A program made the position numbers and the translations under genes. The notes beneath the pieces are model-generated. The model did no database searches, had not been told where the DNA came from, and saw only the letters and a program-made list of their open reading frames with translations. A stretch of 29,094 nucleotides of DNA from NCBI RefSeq assembly GCF_004359215.1, contig NC_090610.1, forward strand, positions 10,987,520-11,016,613, read 5' to 3'. Source of the DNA: Bremia lactucae. Its lineage: Eukaryota > Oomycota > Peronosporomycetes > Peronosporales > Peronosporaceae. This document shows, in pieces, positions 7,461-17,547 of this stretch (positions within the stretch are counted from its first letter, which is position 1; each line of letters starts with the position of its first letter).

Positions 7461-8628
7461 ATACGAGTAATATTTATGAAACGAGGCACCCTGTTACATC
7501 ACCCCTCCCCTAAAAACAGTCACTTTAGTGGCTAATGTAAAGTGACAGAGAGTACTATTATGTCTCTCTGTAAATTAGCACTTGATGAATTATTTTAATT
7601 CCAGCTTTTAATTTGCGCATGGTTTCGAAACCCGTGCGCATGGCCTGTGAAGCCGCAAAGCTGACAGCTGCAAGGATAAGGGCAGCTGCTAGCAATGCAA
7701 TTTTTTCAGTAGACGCTAATGCGTCTGCTGTGGAGAGTGCGTCACCTCCTACTCCAATTGGAGGTGACTGGTCCAAGTCACCTGCTCATCCCATTTTTGG
7801 TGACTGGCTCGAGTCGGTGTCATTGCCCGACACAGTGGCTACTGTTGAGGCCTCTGATTCACCCGGGGCCACGTCCGTTAACCCTACGGGCTCTAACGTG
7901 ACAACCAAAGAGGTGATGACTAAGTTTTACTCCTCGTCAGACCCTGTTGGTGCGGAGCCATCTTGTGATGACTCCATGGACGATGATAACTCTGATGATG
8001 ATACAATTCATCACCAGGAACGTAGTGATCGTTAAGTCACTTCGATAAGCATAGTACTGCTGCTGCTACTATGCATCATTAGAGGCGGAGTGATTCTAAG
8101 GATCACTTCGAGAGTAATGCTAGCGTTAACGTTAACACAAACTAGCCGGAGAGGAACCGCAATGCTTTGCGGCTCGCTCCTAAAAAGAAGCCCTGGTTGC
8201 CCTCTAAGAGCACTCAACTCGTTGGTATGGTATGACCAACGATCGCTACCAAATCCCGTTATTCGACTCATCCACGCTTCACAAGTCTAGTGAGGACAAA
8301 ATAGAATTCTTCATATATACCTTTTTTCCGGCATTGATGGACACATGTAAGCGGGCAAAGGATGCGCTAAGCTCGGTCAAAATGGAGCACACTTCGGTTG
8401 ATAAACCGTTAATGTGGTACAATTCACATTTTGGGTTCAAAAAAAATCTTAATTAAAAATTTGGTGATATCATTAAGATTCCATTTATTATGGGTAATAC
8501 GAGTGGCTGCAGAGATATAATGGCCGAAATTTATGGTAACTGGAATTACATGGTTCAGTTTTATATCTTAAAACATTCGATAAAGTTCAGTTCCCCTATT
8601 AATCATAAAGAATCTAGTCTTTTCCTAA
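7461..8628 (+). mobile_element. family B element, second copy
   Basis: LTR tail (7461-7498) and internal region identical to 175-1342. It contains the 140-codon frame at 7613-8035 and the broken frame at 8232-8631. See the entries for 1-1342. Confidence 0.55.
7613..8035 (+). CDS. 140-aa hypothetical protein of family B, second copy
   Basis: Identical to the frame at 327-749: ATG start, Ala/Ser/Pro-rich body and acidic C-terminal tract. It is not recognised. That the frame is intact in both copies is not independent evidence of function, because the two copies lie in one recent duplication. Confidence 0.4.
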   Translation: MRMVSKPVRMACEAAKLTAARIRAAASNAIFSVDANASAVESASPPTPIGGDWSKSPAHPIFGDWLESVSLPDTVATVEASDSPGATSVNPTGSNVTTKEVMTKFYSSSDPVGAEPSCDDSMDDDNSDDDTIHHQERSDR

Positions 8629-8631
8629 TGT
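8232..8631 (+). pseudogene. broken downstream frame of family B, second copy
   Basis: Same sequence as 946-1345, with the same internal TAA (8454-8456). Confidence 0.35.
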
Positions 8632-9138
8632 AACGGGGCACCTATCGCTAGTACTGACAACAGTACTAGTCAATTTACACTAATAACAGTGAAGTCGTGT
8701 GCCTCGATTTCTTCACGTACACTGACGTGTGAAGGAAGGTTACAAGTAGCTTAGAAGTTTTAGCTACTAGAGGTCGATACAAAGGCTTCAGTATAAAGAA
8801 AAAGTAAAACTGTAATAGTATACTTCATGTTCCTACGTTACGATACTGTATGTACTGACTTAAATATAATAATATCTAACTATGTATTGCGCCTCCTTGC
8901 GCGGTCACAGTCGTGTCTTCAAAGGATTGGCGGGGTTGGTTTAAACTTAAATCAATTAATCAACAGACTACTGTCTTGTCGCCTCTATATTACCACATTT
9001 GATAATATTAAAACTATTAAGTCAAAATTAATAAAGACAATAATTTGTACTTCTTTGGCTTATTTTCTCTTATGAAATATAGAATTTATTATTCCTTTTA
9101 TAGGAAATAATGTTTATGTAACGGCAAACCTCGTCACA
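8629..9138 (+). repeat. family B LTR-like unit, second copy
   Basis: Identical to 1343-1852 at offset 7286. It separates the internal region 7499-8628 from the decayed one at 9139-9431. Confidence 0.55.
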
Positions 9139-9431
9139 TCACTCCCATAACCAACAGTTAATTTAGTGAGAAGTGTAGAGTGACAGAGAGTAATAGTGTC
9201 TTTATTATGGTGTTCCATTTCCAACTGTTTAATGCGCATGATATTGAAGCCCGTGCGCCTTGGCGTATGAAGCCGCAACGCTGGCAGCTAGAGACTAAGT
9301 GTAGATGCTAGTGATGCAAATGCTTCAGTAGACGCTAATGCGTCTAATGTGGAGAGTTTGTCACTTCCTACTCCAATTGGAGGTGACTGGTAAGAGCTTG
9401 TGTCATCGCCCGACTCATTGGCTACTGTTAA
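9139..9431 (+). mobile_element. decayed family B internal fragment, second copy
   Basis: Identical to 1853-2145. It is truncated by the family A LTR that starts at 9432. Confidence 0.6.
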
Positions 9432-9869
9432 TGTAACGGGGTGTATCGTTACATGAAATTAACACTTAAAGGTTGTTAATTAATATATTATCTAAAAGGT
9501 AGATAATGTTTGCAGAATATTACTTGACACGGTAATATTCTTAAAGCTTATTTATTGGTAGATATAGACCATTATATCTAATTTCTTTGCGGTCCAGTCA
9601 GCGCTGGACGCGCGCAAAGAGAGAGACAGATAAGACTTTATTACATGCTTTGTATTGGTTTATAATTGAGTTAGTTCTTAATAAATAGAAACAGATAAAC
9701 TTAATTATATTAATACAGTTTTTAATTAACCCTCTTTAAAGCAAGTGTTTTAAAGAGTCTTCCTCTGCACGTACTAGTGTACGTGAAGGGACGTGAGGCA
9801 CCACTCGCACTGAGGCAGTGCGAAGTGGACTTGTACTGAAGCAGTACAAGGCAGTAGCGCCCCGTTACA
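9432..9869 (+). repeat. family A Gypsy 5' LTR, copy 2
   Basis: Identical to 2146-2583. TGTAACGGGG/CCCCGTTACA ends; a TGGTAGCAC primer site follows at 9872 and gag from 9920. Confidence 0.85.
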
Positions 9870-9919
9870 CCTGGTAGCACTTTGTAGTCCATCCAAGGAT
9901 CACAGTTCCATCGTCTAAC

Positions 9920-10970
9920 ATGGACATGTTAGAGGATAATAAAAATACGCATCACGTTTCGCGTGATTGTTACTCCTTTCTAAGTGACATAGAAAGGAGT
10001 GCGGTCGAATGATTGAGTTCGACCACAGGGAACAATGCCATCTTGGCCATGCTGTCCGGTTTGGACAGAGGGGCCCTCCATTCAGCCATCGCCATAATCA
10101 TTCAACATGAACTTGACGAGGCGAAAGAAAAAGTAGCCTTGCTTAATCAGCAAGGCTCTCAACAGGCAGAACTGTTGAGGTTACAACAGGTACAGACCCC
10201 TGTACCTGGGATGACGCAAACGCGTCGTCCCGAAACTTTAAAGATTGACATCTCTAAGTATAGGGGAGTCGAAGAAGACTCCCTCTTGAGATGGTTTGTC
10301 GAGTTGGACGATGCCATAAGGGCTCGTCACATCGTCGACGAGCAAATGCGAGTTGCATTTGCTGAGTCAAATTTGGCAGGTCGTGCCAAAATTTGGGCAT
10401 TGGGCCTTAAGTTGCGCGACCCATTGTCTTTGGGTCGCTAGAGGCTTTTAAAGCCCGGCTCAAACAGACGTTTGAACCGCTTAGGGCTGAGTTCAGAGCT
10501 CGATCATAGCTTCTGAAACTCAAGCAGGCAAGCGTGATGTTCACGCATATGCCCAGCACATACGACTTTTAGCGAGTTGTATAACAAAAAACCCAGTTCA
10601 TGAACACACGTTGATTACGGTGTTTAGGCAAGGTCTTACGAATGGTCCCGTAAAGACCCACCTGTTCCGCTTGGAACTGGATACGCTTGAAAAGCAATAT
10701 CCGTTGCGGAACAAGAGGACTTTAGCTTGAGACAGGCTCAAGCTAGTTCTTCATCGTATCGTCCTCCAAGACGACACGAGTTTGGAGGTCCAGAACACAA
10801 GGACCTCTCTTATGTCGAAAGCGAGAAACCTCGCTTTTCGAATAATAAGCGATTGCAGAAATGCCATCGCTGCCAAAAATTAGGACACTACGCTCATGAG
10901 TGTAGTGCCCCACGCCCAGCACCGAAAGGTACTGAACGTAATTTTGGACCGTATGCCAAAAAGGGCAACG
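9920..10970 (+). pseudogene. gag: Ty3/Gypsy gag, copy 2 (broken, truncated)
   Basis: The ATG at 9920 starts MDMLEDNKNTHHVS, with TGA at 10010-10012. The frame continues to a frameshift-created TAG near 10439-10441 (CCCATTGTC against CCCATACGTC). It shares with copy 1 the nonsense change near 10508 and the one-base loss near 10690. The C-terminal part (10727-10984) includes the CX2CX4HX4C knuckle. Family homology stops at about 10970, before the slippery site, where an inverted gag fragment is joined, so frameshift signal and protease are missing. The stretch 10321-10400 differs from copy 1 at several places and resembles 27260-27310, suggesting gene conversion or a different parental copy. 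Confidence 0.85.
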
Positions 10971-10973
10971 GTT

Positions 10974-11650
10974 TGTGTTTATGAACTGGATTGTTCGTGA
11001 TACAACTCGCTAAGAGTCGTATGTGCTAGGCATAAGCGTGAACATCACGCTTGCCTTGCTTGAGTTACAAAAGCGTGAACTAAGCCCTAGGCGGTTCAAA
11101 CGTCTGTTTGAGCCGGTCTTTAACAGCCTCTAGCAACCCAAAGACATATGGGCCGCGCAACTTAAGGCTTAATGCCCAAGTTTTGGCACGACCTGCCAAA
11201 TTTGACTCAATAATGCGACTTGCATTTGCTTTCGACGATGTGACGAGCCGTAATGGCATCGTCCAACTCAACGAACCATCTTAAGAGGAGTCTTCTTCGA
11301 CTCCCCTATACTTAGAGATGTCTATCTTTAAGGTTTCGAGACGACGCGTGTGCGTCATCCCAGGTACAGAGGTCTCTACCTGCTGCAACCTCAACAGTTC
11401 TTCCTGCTAAAAGCCTTGCTGATCAAGCGAGGCTACCTTCTCCTTCGCCTCGTCAAGTACATGTTGTACGAAGTTGGCGATAGCTGAATAAAGAGCATTT
11501 CTGTCCAAATATAGACATCATGGCCAAGATGGCATCATTCCCTACGAACGAACTCATTCATTCGGCCGCACTCCTTTCTATGTCACTTAGAAAGGAGTAG
11601 CTATCACGCGAAACGTGATGCGTATTTCCATTATCATTTAACATGTCCAT
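10974..11650 (-). pseudogene. gag: inverted Ty3/Gypsy gag fragment
   Basis: On the minus strand the start codon complement is at 11648-11650 and the sequence follows the gag of this family to the point matching about 10610 on the plus strand. Its N-terminal part (SIFGQK-like, with ATGATGTCTATATTTGG on the minus strand) is shared with 17640-17700, not with copies 1-3, so it belongs to a second subfamily. An in-frame TAG in the GCAAGGCTTTTAGCAGG context and other small changes destroy the frame. Confidence 0.85.
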
Positions 11651-11700
11651 GTTAAATGCTGGAACTGTGGTCCTTGGACGGACTACGAAGTGCTACCAGG

Positions 11701-12128
11701 TGTAACAGGGCACTGCCGACTTGTACAGCTTCAGTACAAGTCCACTTCGCACTACCTCAGTGCGAGTGGTGCCTCACGTCACTCACGTACACTAGTACGT
11801 GCAGAGGAAGTCTTCTCTTTAAAACACTTGTTTTAAAGAGGGTTAAATATAAACTGTATTAATATAATTAAGTTCTTCTTGTCTATCTACTTAATACTAA
11901 CTTAATTAAAAACTAATACATAACATGTACTAAAAGTGCTATCTGTCTTTCTCTTTGCGCGCGTCTAGCGCTGACTGGACCGCGGAGAAAGTAGATATAA
12001 TGGCCTATATCTACCAATGGATAAGCCTTTAGAAATTACCATGTACAGTAATATTCTCCAAATATTCTTTACCTTTTAGATAATATATTAATTAACAATC
12101 TTTAAGTGTTAATTTCATGTAACGATAC
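11701..12128 (-). repeat. inverted family A Gypsy 5' LTR, truncated
   Basis: Reading on the minus strand, the LTR ends at 11701 (complement TGTAACAGGGC) next to the primer site complement GTGCTACCA (11690-11698). It runs back to 12128, where the last about 13 bases of the LTR start are missing and Copia gag begins. The hairpins CACGTAC/GTACGTG and GACTTGTAC/GTACAAGTC are present. Truncation at the Copia junction suggests a break or template switch rather than clean integration. Confidence 0.85.
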
Positions 12129-12830
12129 TGGGAGCGAACGATGCTCTCAACGAAGACAACTACTTCGTATGGGAGTTTAACGCGCGAATGAAGCTCGCCA
12201 AGAAGGGGCTATTGGAGCACGTCGACGCGACGGCGGCACCGTGTGAAGTTGACGCTAGCGCGTCTTTATGGAAAGTCAACGATATGAAGGCCTTCGCAAA
12301 CTTGTGTACGATGATGAACTTAAGTCTTCAGTCCATGGTTCGAAATGCAGAGACACCTGCAGAAGCATGGGAAATTTTGAAGAGCTTCTTTCTTCGCAGA
12401 AGCATTCATGGTGCAGATGCGTCGACAATTGCACGAGCTTAAGAGAGAAAGTGTAATGGATCACTTTCTCAAGTTTGATGAGCTGCGTATGTCAATGCAA
12501 GCCGTCGGTGACGAGGTCGCGCAAGCTGAGCGGCTCGTGATTCTGCTTGGAAACTTGACTGATGAATACGATCAGATCGTCCGGATTATCGAGAACACGA
12601 GGGACATTGATTAGTTTTAAGCCAAGGAGATGCTATGTCGTGAATACGAAGGCATTGCTCGAAAGGAGAAGAGCAAAATTGCGTTGAAGGCTACAAGAAA
12701 CTTCAAGAGCAAGCGTTTTCGGTCGAAGGAAACAAGAAACAAGATTACTGGGACGTTTTTATATGCGGCAGAAATGGACACAAGAAACAAGAATGCTGGA
12801 GAATTCAGACAAGAACAAAAGCTCTGAGCA
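12129..12830 (+). pseudogene. gag: Copia gag (UBN2-type), element 2
   Basis: The sequence opens inside the protein with NDALNEDNYFVWEFNARMKL, the Copia gag region with its conserved Trp, and continues through AKKGLLEHVD and the helical SLQSMVRNAETPAEAWEILK. A frameshift near 12410 is followed by VQMRRQLHELK and ERLVILLGNLTDEYD, typical of the UBN2/gag-polypeptide family. A TAG lies at 12612-12614. The zinc knuckle at about 12745-12801 reads VFICGRNGHKKQECW, so the first Cys of CX2CX4HX4C appears lost. The N-terminal methionine is missing with the truncated 5' end. Confidence 0.85.
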
Positions 12831-13542
12831 AGCGTTCACTGTGGGTGAACATAGCTCTGAAGGTTGGCTACTCGACAGTGGTGCGAGTTGTGATATGTGC
12901 CCATACCAAGATATGTTTGTGGGAATCAGATCGCTTAACAGGTCTGTTGAAATCTCGATTGCGAATGAAGAAACAGTTTTGGCTGCTGGAGTTGGGACAA
13001 TTCGTGTCATGTTGAAGAACAAGAAATCAATACGTATTGAAGACGTGTTGTACGTTCCAAAGCTGAATCGTCGTCTCCTATCAGTTCCTGCATTGTCTGC
13101 AAAAGGTATACATGTCATTTTTCAAAACAAAATGTGTGAAATCAGAAATGGTCAAGAAGCGGTGACTCAAGTGAACCAAAAGGGTAAATTGTTTGTGTTG
13201 GAGTGTGATACAGTGGAATCTGCAAATGCGAGTGAAGAGGTTGGCGATGGAGCGAAACGTACGAGTCCAAGTGTATGGCACGCAAGACGAGGACACTTGC
13301 CATTTAAGGCAATGAAAAACCTTGACAAGTGTGTTGGGGAATTTAAGATGCAAGATCCGTCTAGTGTTGATGATTACCAAGACGAAATCAGCGAAGGGTG
13401 TGTGACAGGCAAGTCTTCAGTCAAGCCGTTTCCGAAGTCTAAGTACGGTGAAGTTAGACAAATTCACTGCTCCAAGTTTTTCACAGCGACGTTATGGAAC
13501 CAAAGGAGACCAAGTCGCAAGATGGAGCAAGATTCGAAATGA
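12763..13542 (+). pseudogene. Copia protease and pre-integrase region, element 2
   Basis: An open frame of 259 codons, shifted relative to the zinc knuckle. The aspartic protease active site WLLDSGASCDMCP lies at residues 35-47 (Asp 38, near 12874). The protease end VLYVPKLNRRLLSV follows at about residues 95-108. The pre-integrase motif VWHARRGHLPFKAMKN lies at about residues 170-185, with CVTGKSSVKPFPKSKYGE after it, the zinc-binding start of integrase. The frame leaves the integrase phase near 13460, where the family should continue into the first catalytic Asp; that Asp region is damaged. Confidence 0.85.
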
Positions 13543-14491
13543 CATTTTTAGATGATTATTCACTCTATGAGGTCGCATGCTATATTGCACACAAGTCAAA
13601 TGCGGTGGATAAGCTCACCGAGTACAAGTCGATGATGGAAAACCCGGTAAGTACCAAGATAAGTGTATTCGCACCGACAATGGTGGCGAGTACAGTAACA
13701 AGCGATTTGAAGAAGTACGAAGTCGCCACAGCAAAATGGAATGGCTGAAAGACTAAATCGAACACTGACACAACGAGCAAGATCGATGCTAAATTACATG
13801 CAAGTGGAGAAGAAATGGTGGGCTGAAGCGATGAATACTGCAGTATACGTGACTAGTCGAGTTACGTGCGCCTCTCAACCAACCAAGACCCCATTTAAAG
13901 TTTTGGAACCAATCCAGATTTGTCGCACATACGAGTGTTAGGTGCAAAAAGGTTACGCACACATTGCAAAATAAAACGTCTAAAGTTGGACAAGAAGGCA
14001 TGTCGATGCATGTTTTGGGTTACTCAGACGATTTGAAGAGATATCGTGTCTGGAACTTCGAGTCTGATCGACTGGAGATCACGCGACCAGTGACTTTACA
14101 AGAGTTGCCAAGGTCCAAGTATGTGCAAGTGGTTGGAGATATACAGGTTTCTCTACGTGTGGATCATGACAATGATGACGATACAGATGTTATTCGATTA
14201 CCAATTATTACTACTCAATATGACGTAGAGCCAATGGTTGTGGACCAGACTGGCAATGATCAAATCATTCCACCTCCAAGTGAATTTGAGTCTATAACTC
14301 CACGCCAGGGTTTTGAGCATGTGTCTGATCCTGCTTTCGATATCGATGATGTTTACATGGAGCCAACTGATTTGGATATGATTACGACTCGAGACATTGT
14401 GCCCAGGGGGGACTTGGATTATCACACTGATTTCTCTATGGTGCAATCATCTCAATTTGGTGGTCAAAATGCCCCGCTCGCGTTACCATGA
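13494..14491 (+). pseudogene. Copia integrase core and C-terminal part, element 2
   Basis: In pieces: MEPKETKSQDGARFEMTFLD with DDYS (13494 onward), then RTDNGGEY at about 13667-13691 (second catalytic Asp). A deletion near 13715 comes before NGMAERLNRTLTQRARSML (13739 onward, third catalytic Glu). The C-terminal part follows at 13964-14491 with LGYSDDLKRYRVWNFES and TLQELPRSKYVQVV, then an acidic linker toward RT. At least three frame changes separate the pieces, so the DDE enzyme cannot be made. Confidence 0.85.
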
Positions 14492-14511
14492 TCGAGCTAT
14501 GAGATCAAGCT

Positions 14512-15361
14512 TTGGTTCCAGTCAGGACGTCAACTATACATAATACATCGCGCAGTGAGGAGCCAGAGGCTCGGGCCTCAAAAAGATATCGAATTAAGTA
14601 TGAGCAAGCAAATGCAGAATTCGAAACTCCATCTACATACCACGATGCAGTGGCGTCTCCTCAATCCAAGATGGGGAGTGATGCGATCAAGGTCGAACTT
14701 AAGGCACTGGATAACAAAAAACATGGACTGCAGTGGAGAATTCTCCAAACAAAAAGGTGATTGGAACCAAGTGGGTTTTTCAATCAAAAGTAACGAATAT
14801 GGTGATATTGAGCGGTACAAAGCTCGACTTGTGGCGTTGGGTTATCGTCAAACCTATGGAGTTGACTACCACGAAACATATTTGCCGGTTGCGAACACGA
14901 ATTCTATTCGCGTCTTCCTGGCTGTGTGTTGTCATCATGCAATGACAATTCACCATTATGATGGTGATTTTGCGTTCATAAATGGCGTATTGAACGAAGA
15001 TGTGTACATTTTTACGCCTCAGAGGGTCGACATGGATCCAGGTCAAGTTTTGAAGCTCAACAGAAGTTTGTATGGATTAAAACAGGCTGCTGCAACATGG
15101 TTGAAGACAATTTCGAAGGTGTTTTGCAACATGGGTTTCGTGCCATGTGTTTCGGACCCGTGCGTCTTTGTCCATCACGATGGAAACCTTTCGTGGATTT
15201 ACGTGACGCTGTATGTCGATGATATGCTGATTGGAGGTACTTCTGCTAATTTAATTGACAAAGTTGCAGATGAACTTGCAAGTCATTTCAAGTTAAAGAC
15301 GCTAGGCAATGTGAGATTTATCCTCGGCATTGAGGTGGACTATGCACAGCATACAAGGTAG
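14512..15361 (+). pseudogene. Copia reverse transcriptase, element 2
   Basis: RT copies the element RNA into DNA. After a short stretch with a frame break near 14740 (NKKVIGTKWVFQ lies one phase off) the sequence is open from about 14800 to 15361: ERYKARLVALGYRQTYGVDY, then FAFINGVLNEDVYIFTPQ, the SLYGLKQAAATW block, and the catalytic box YVDDMLIGG at 15212-15238. Two of the catalytic aspartates are visible in YVDD. FAFINGVL replaces the usual Copia TAFLNG pattern, with the Asp moved (YDGDFAFING). A stop at 15359-15361 ends the frame before RNase H. Confidence 0.85.
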
Positions 15362-16177
15362 CTCAAGATCAGCCAAAAATGCGTGCATTGACAGGATGGT
15401 CGTAAAGTTCAACCAAGTCGGGGCGAAAGTTGTTTACAACCCAAGTGTGGAAGGTCAAGTCATGCTTAAGTGCGAGGAAAAGGACTCAAAAATGGAGAAT
15501 CGGCCGTATCGATCTCTGGTAGGATCACTCCTACATGTGGCGAAGGTAGAAGACATGATATTGCATCTGCAGTAGGTCGACTGAGTCGACATTTGAAAAA
15601 ACCGAGTGAAGAACACTGGAATGCAGCCATTCGTGTGCTGCGCTACCTAAAGTCGACTGCAACAAACGGAATTTGTTATCGAAGCAACCTGGTGACCTGT
15701 AGCTGAGTGCATTTAGTGATGCAGATTGGGGAAGTGACAAAGATAGTCGACGTTCGACATCTGGAGTCATGGTGATGGTCAATGACTCTCCAGTCATATT
15801 CAAGTCGAAGCTTTAGAACAGTGTATGACTAAGTACTGCCAAAGCTGAATATGTCGCAATTTCGTTGTGCATTCAAGAAATTTTGTGGTCAAAAAAATTA
15901 TTGTTGGAGATGAAGGTCAAGATTGACGGTCCAGTGGTTGTGTATGAAGACAACCAGCGATTGCTATTGCGAAGGACGAAGGCTATCAAAGTCGAGCGAA
16001 ACATATTGATATTCGCGAGCACTTCGTTCGCGACCAAGTCAAGGCCAAGGTCATTTAGCCGAAGTTTATTGAAACCAAGTCACAGCTCGCCGATTTTCTA
16101 ACTAAGGCAATTTCGACCAACAAGTTCCAATTTCTCGTGGCAAAGACAAACGATGGAGACTTCTAGTCGAGGAGGAG
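15362..16177 (+). pseudogene. Copia RT end and RNase H, element 2
   Basis: Broken pieces in order: SAVGRLSRHLKKPSEEHWNA and VLRYLKSTATNGI (RT connection), FSDADWGSDKDSRRST (first RNase H Asp), STAKAEYVAISLCIQEILW (catalytic Glu), then VVYEDNQ at about 15937 with a lost residue (normally DNQ-SAI), KVERNILI and a final part with QLADFLTKAIS-like sequence in another phase. Stops at 15703-15705, 15814-15816 and 15826-15828 interrupt it. The end abuts the purine tract before the 3' LTR. Confidence 0.8.
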
Positions 16178-16446
16178 TGTTGATGTTGGACATTCTGTGT
16201 ACGCTCAAACGTCATAATGACGATTGATTGTAATCGTTTTGCAACGGACACAGAAAATGAAACTACAGCAATCTGTTAGATGAAGAAAGAAATGACTCAT
16301 ATGAGACCTTTGTAGTGCTTCTACAAAGGAGTAGCTGATTGCATGTGTAAGTTTTCTAAAGACTAATATACTTTCCAATTTACTTCCTGACTACAAGTTG
16401 TCTGCTCTGCTATAATATCTCTACAAGAATGACAAGCTTCCATCAG
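16178..16446 (+). repeat. Copia 3' LTR, element 2 (right end uncertain)
   Basis: It begins TGTTGATGTTGG directly after GAGGAGGAG, the usual Copia polypurine-tract/LTR boundary. The sequence is AT-rich with no gene. The end is placed near CTTCCA (16446), but without a 5' LTR this is a guess. Confidence 0.55.
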
Positions 16447-16847
16447 TGGGTTTGAATATGACTTGTCACTCACTCATAAATCCATATGCGCTGTACCTAC
16501 GAACCTTAAGAAGGAAAATTTGGTCGTTGACGCGTCTGCCCGCGAGCAAGGTTATACCATGCGGACCTCTACGGCAGTCTTGAGAAAAAGTTAATTGCGT
16601 TAATTCCCACTGCCTGTGAAAATAATTTTGTAATGCTTGTATAATTGTCAGTCCGAATATGTGAAAGTTTTTTTGGCTTATAATTTGTCTAAATTAATAA
16701 TGGTGGGACGCCTCTTCCTGATAAATTATAAAGGTTATAATTTTAGACAGGTGTAATACTCTTCAAAAGAAATAAGTATTTCGCTTTTTTGAAGGGATGT
16801 GGTTATAAAAGAAATGCCACATCAAGATTAACTCAGCAGCACATATC
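16447..16847. other. unassigned 400-bp region between Copia 2 and a Gypsy LTR
   Basis: I see no gene here. A short open stretch near 16560-16640 (DLYGSLEKKLIALIPTACE) reads like protein but is not recognised. A hairpin CTTCAAAA/TTTTGAAG lies at 16761-16794, and two TTATAATTT...GTCTAAA-type blocks near 16678 and 16736 form an imperfect inverted repeat. Confidence 0.4.
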
Positions 16848-17497
16848 TGTCCGGGGGTATCGTTACATAAAACTAACACTTAAAGGTTGTTGATTCCTCC
16901 GCGCGTCGTTGCTCCTCATGATGAGAATTTGAAGTACCGAATATATTATCTAAAAGGTAGAGAATATTTGGAGAATATTACTTTACATGGTAATATTTGA
17001 AATGCTTATCCATTGGTAGATATAGGCCATTATATCTACTTGCTCCGCGGTCCAGTCGGCGCTGGACGCGCACAAAGAGAGAGACAGATAAAATTTTATT
17101 ACATGTTTTGAATTAGCATATATTAAGTTCGTATAAATAAATAGAAACAGAAGAACTTAATTATATTAAATACAGTTTACGAAAATTCTTTTCCAACTCG
17201 CTTCAAGCATCCTTTCGACACCAACCAACCATTTTCGCATCGGTCTGCTGATGTTCCGCGGTGGACATGTCCAATCGGGTTCTAAGCACTCGGACTAAGA
17301 GAGAATGATGTCGAGGGAGAACCTTCAAGTCCGGATAGAGGTGTTCGTCAGCCGGTTCTGCTCTAAGGCCTCACTTTTCAAAGAAGCTCTTTGTATTAGT
17401 GTACGTGAACTAGTGGTGACGTGAGGCACCACTCGCACTGAGGCAGTGCGAAGTGGACTTGTACTGAAGCAGTACAAGTCGGCAGTGCCCTGTTACA
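16848..17497 (+). repeat. family A Gypsy 5' LTR, variant with two foreign segments (650 bp)
   Basis: It begins TGTCCGGGGG and ends CCCTGTTACA, so both termini have drifted from TGTAACGGGG/CCCCGTTACA. Compared with 2146-2583 it has about 45 extra bases at 16893-16937 and, at 17179-17392, about 214 unrelated bases in place of about 50. The replaced part normally holds the CTCTTTAAA and CACGTAC hairpins. The last two hairpins and the primer site TGGTAGCAC (17500-17508) are kept. Confidence 0.8.
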
Positions 17498-17547
17498 CCT
17501 GGTAGCACTTCGTAGTCCGTCCAAGGACCACAGTTTTAGCATCTAAT

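Larger units (their letters stand above)
7287..10320 (+). repeat. segmental copy of 1-3034
   Basis: Every line I compared between 1-3034 and 7287-10320 (constant offset 7286) is identical, including decayed family B sequence, the 140-codon frame, the LTR and the TGA stop in gag. Identity breaks at 3035/10321 (AAGGACACG against AAGGGCTCG), then resumes at lower similarity to about 10970. Confidence 0.9.
9450..12128. repeat. large foldback: Gypsy LTR+gag facing an inverted copy
   Basis: The plus-strand LTR-gag segment (about 9450-10610) is answered by its reverse complement at 10974-12128. Arms are about 1.15 kb, roughly 85-90% alike by eye, with a 363-base spacer (10611-10973) holding the gag zinc-knuckle region. 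A transcript across it could fold into a long double-stranded RNA. Confidence 0.8.
12129..16446 (+). mobile_element. Ty1/Copia retrotransposon 2, 5'-truncated and decayed
   Basis: The order gag - protease - integrase - RT - RNase H is the Copia order. The 5' LTR and the first residues of gag are missing; the left end abuts a truncated inverted Gypsy LTR at 12128/12129. The 3' LTR starts after a purine run (GAGGAGGAG) at 16178. The right boundary is uncertain because there is no 5' LTR to compare. Many frameshifts and stops make it inactive. Confidence 0.85.

Noticed and set aside
7001..7470. Target-site duplication around the solo Gypsy LTR
   Set aside because: The bases before (TCATG) and after (ATACG) do not match at 4-6 bp.
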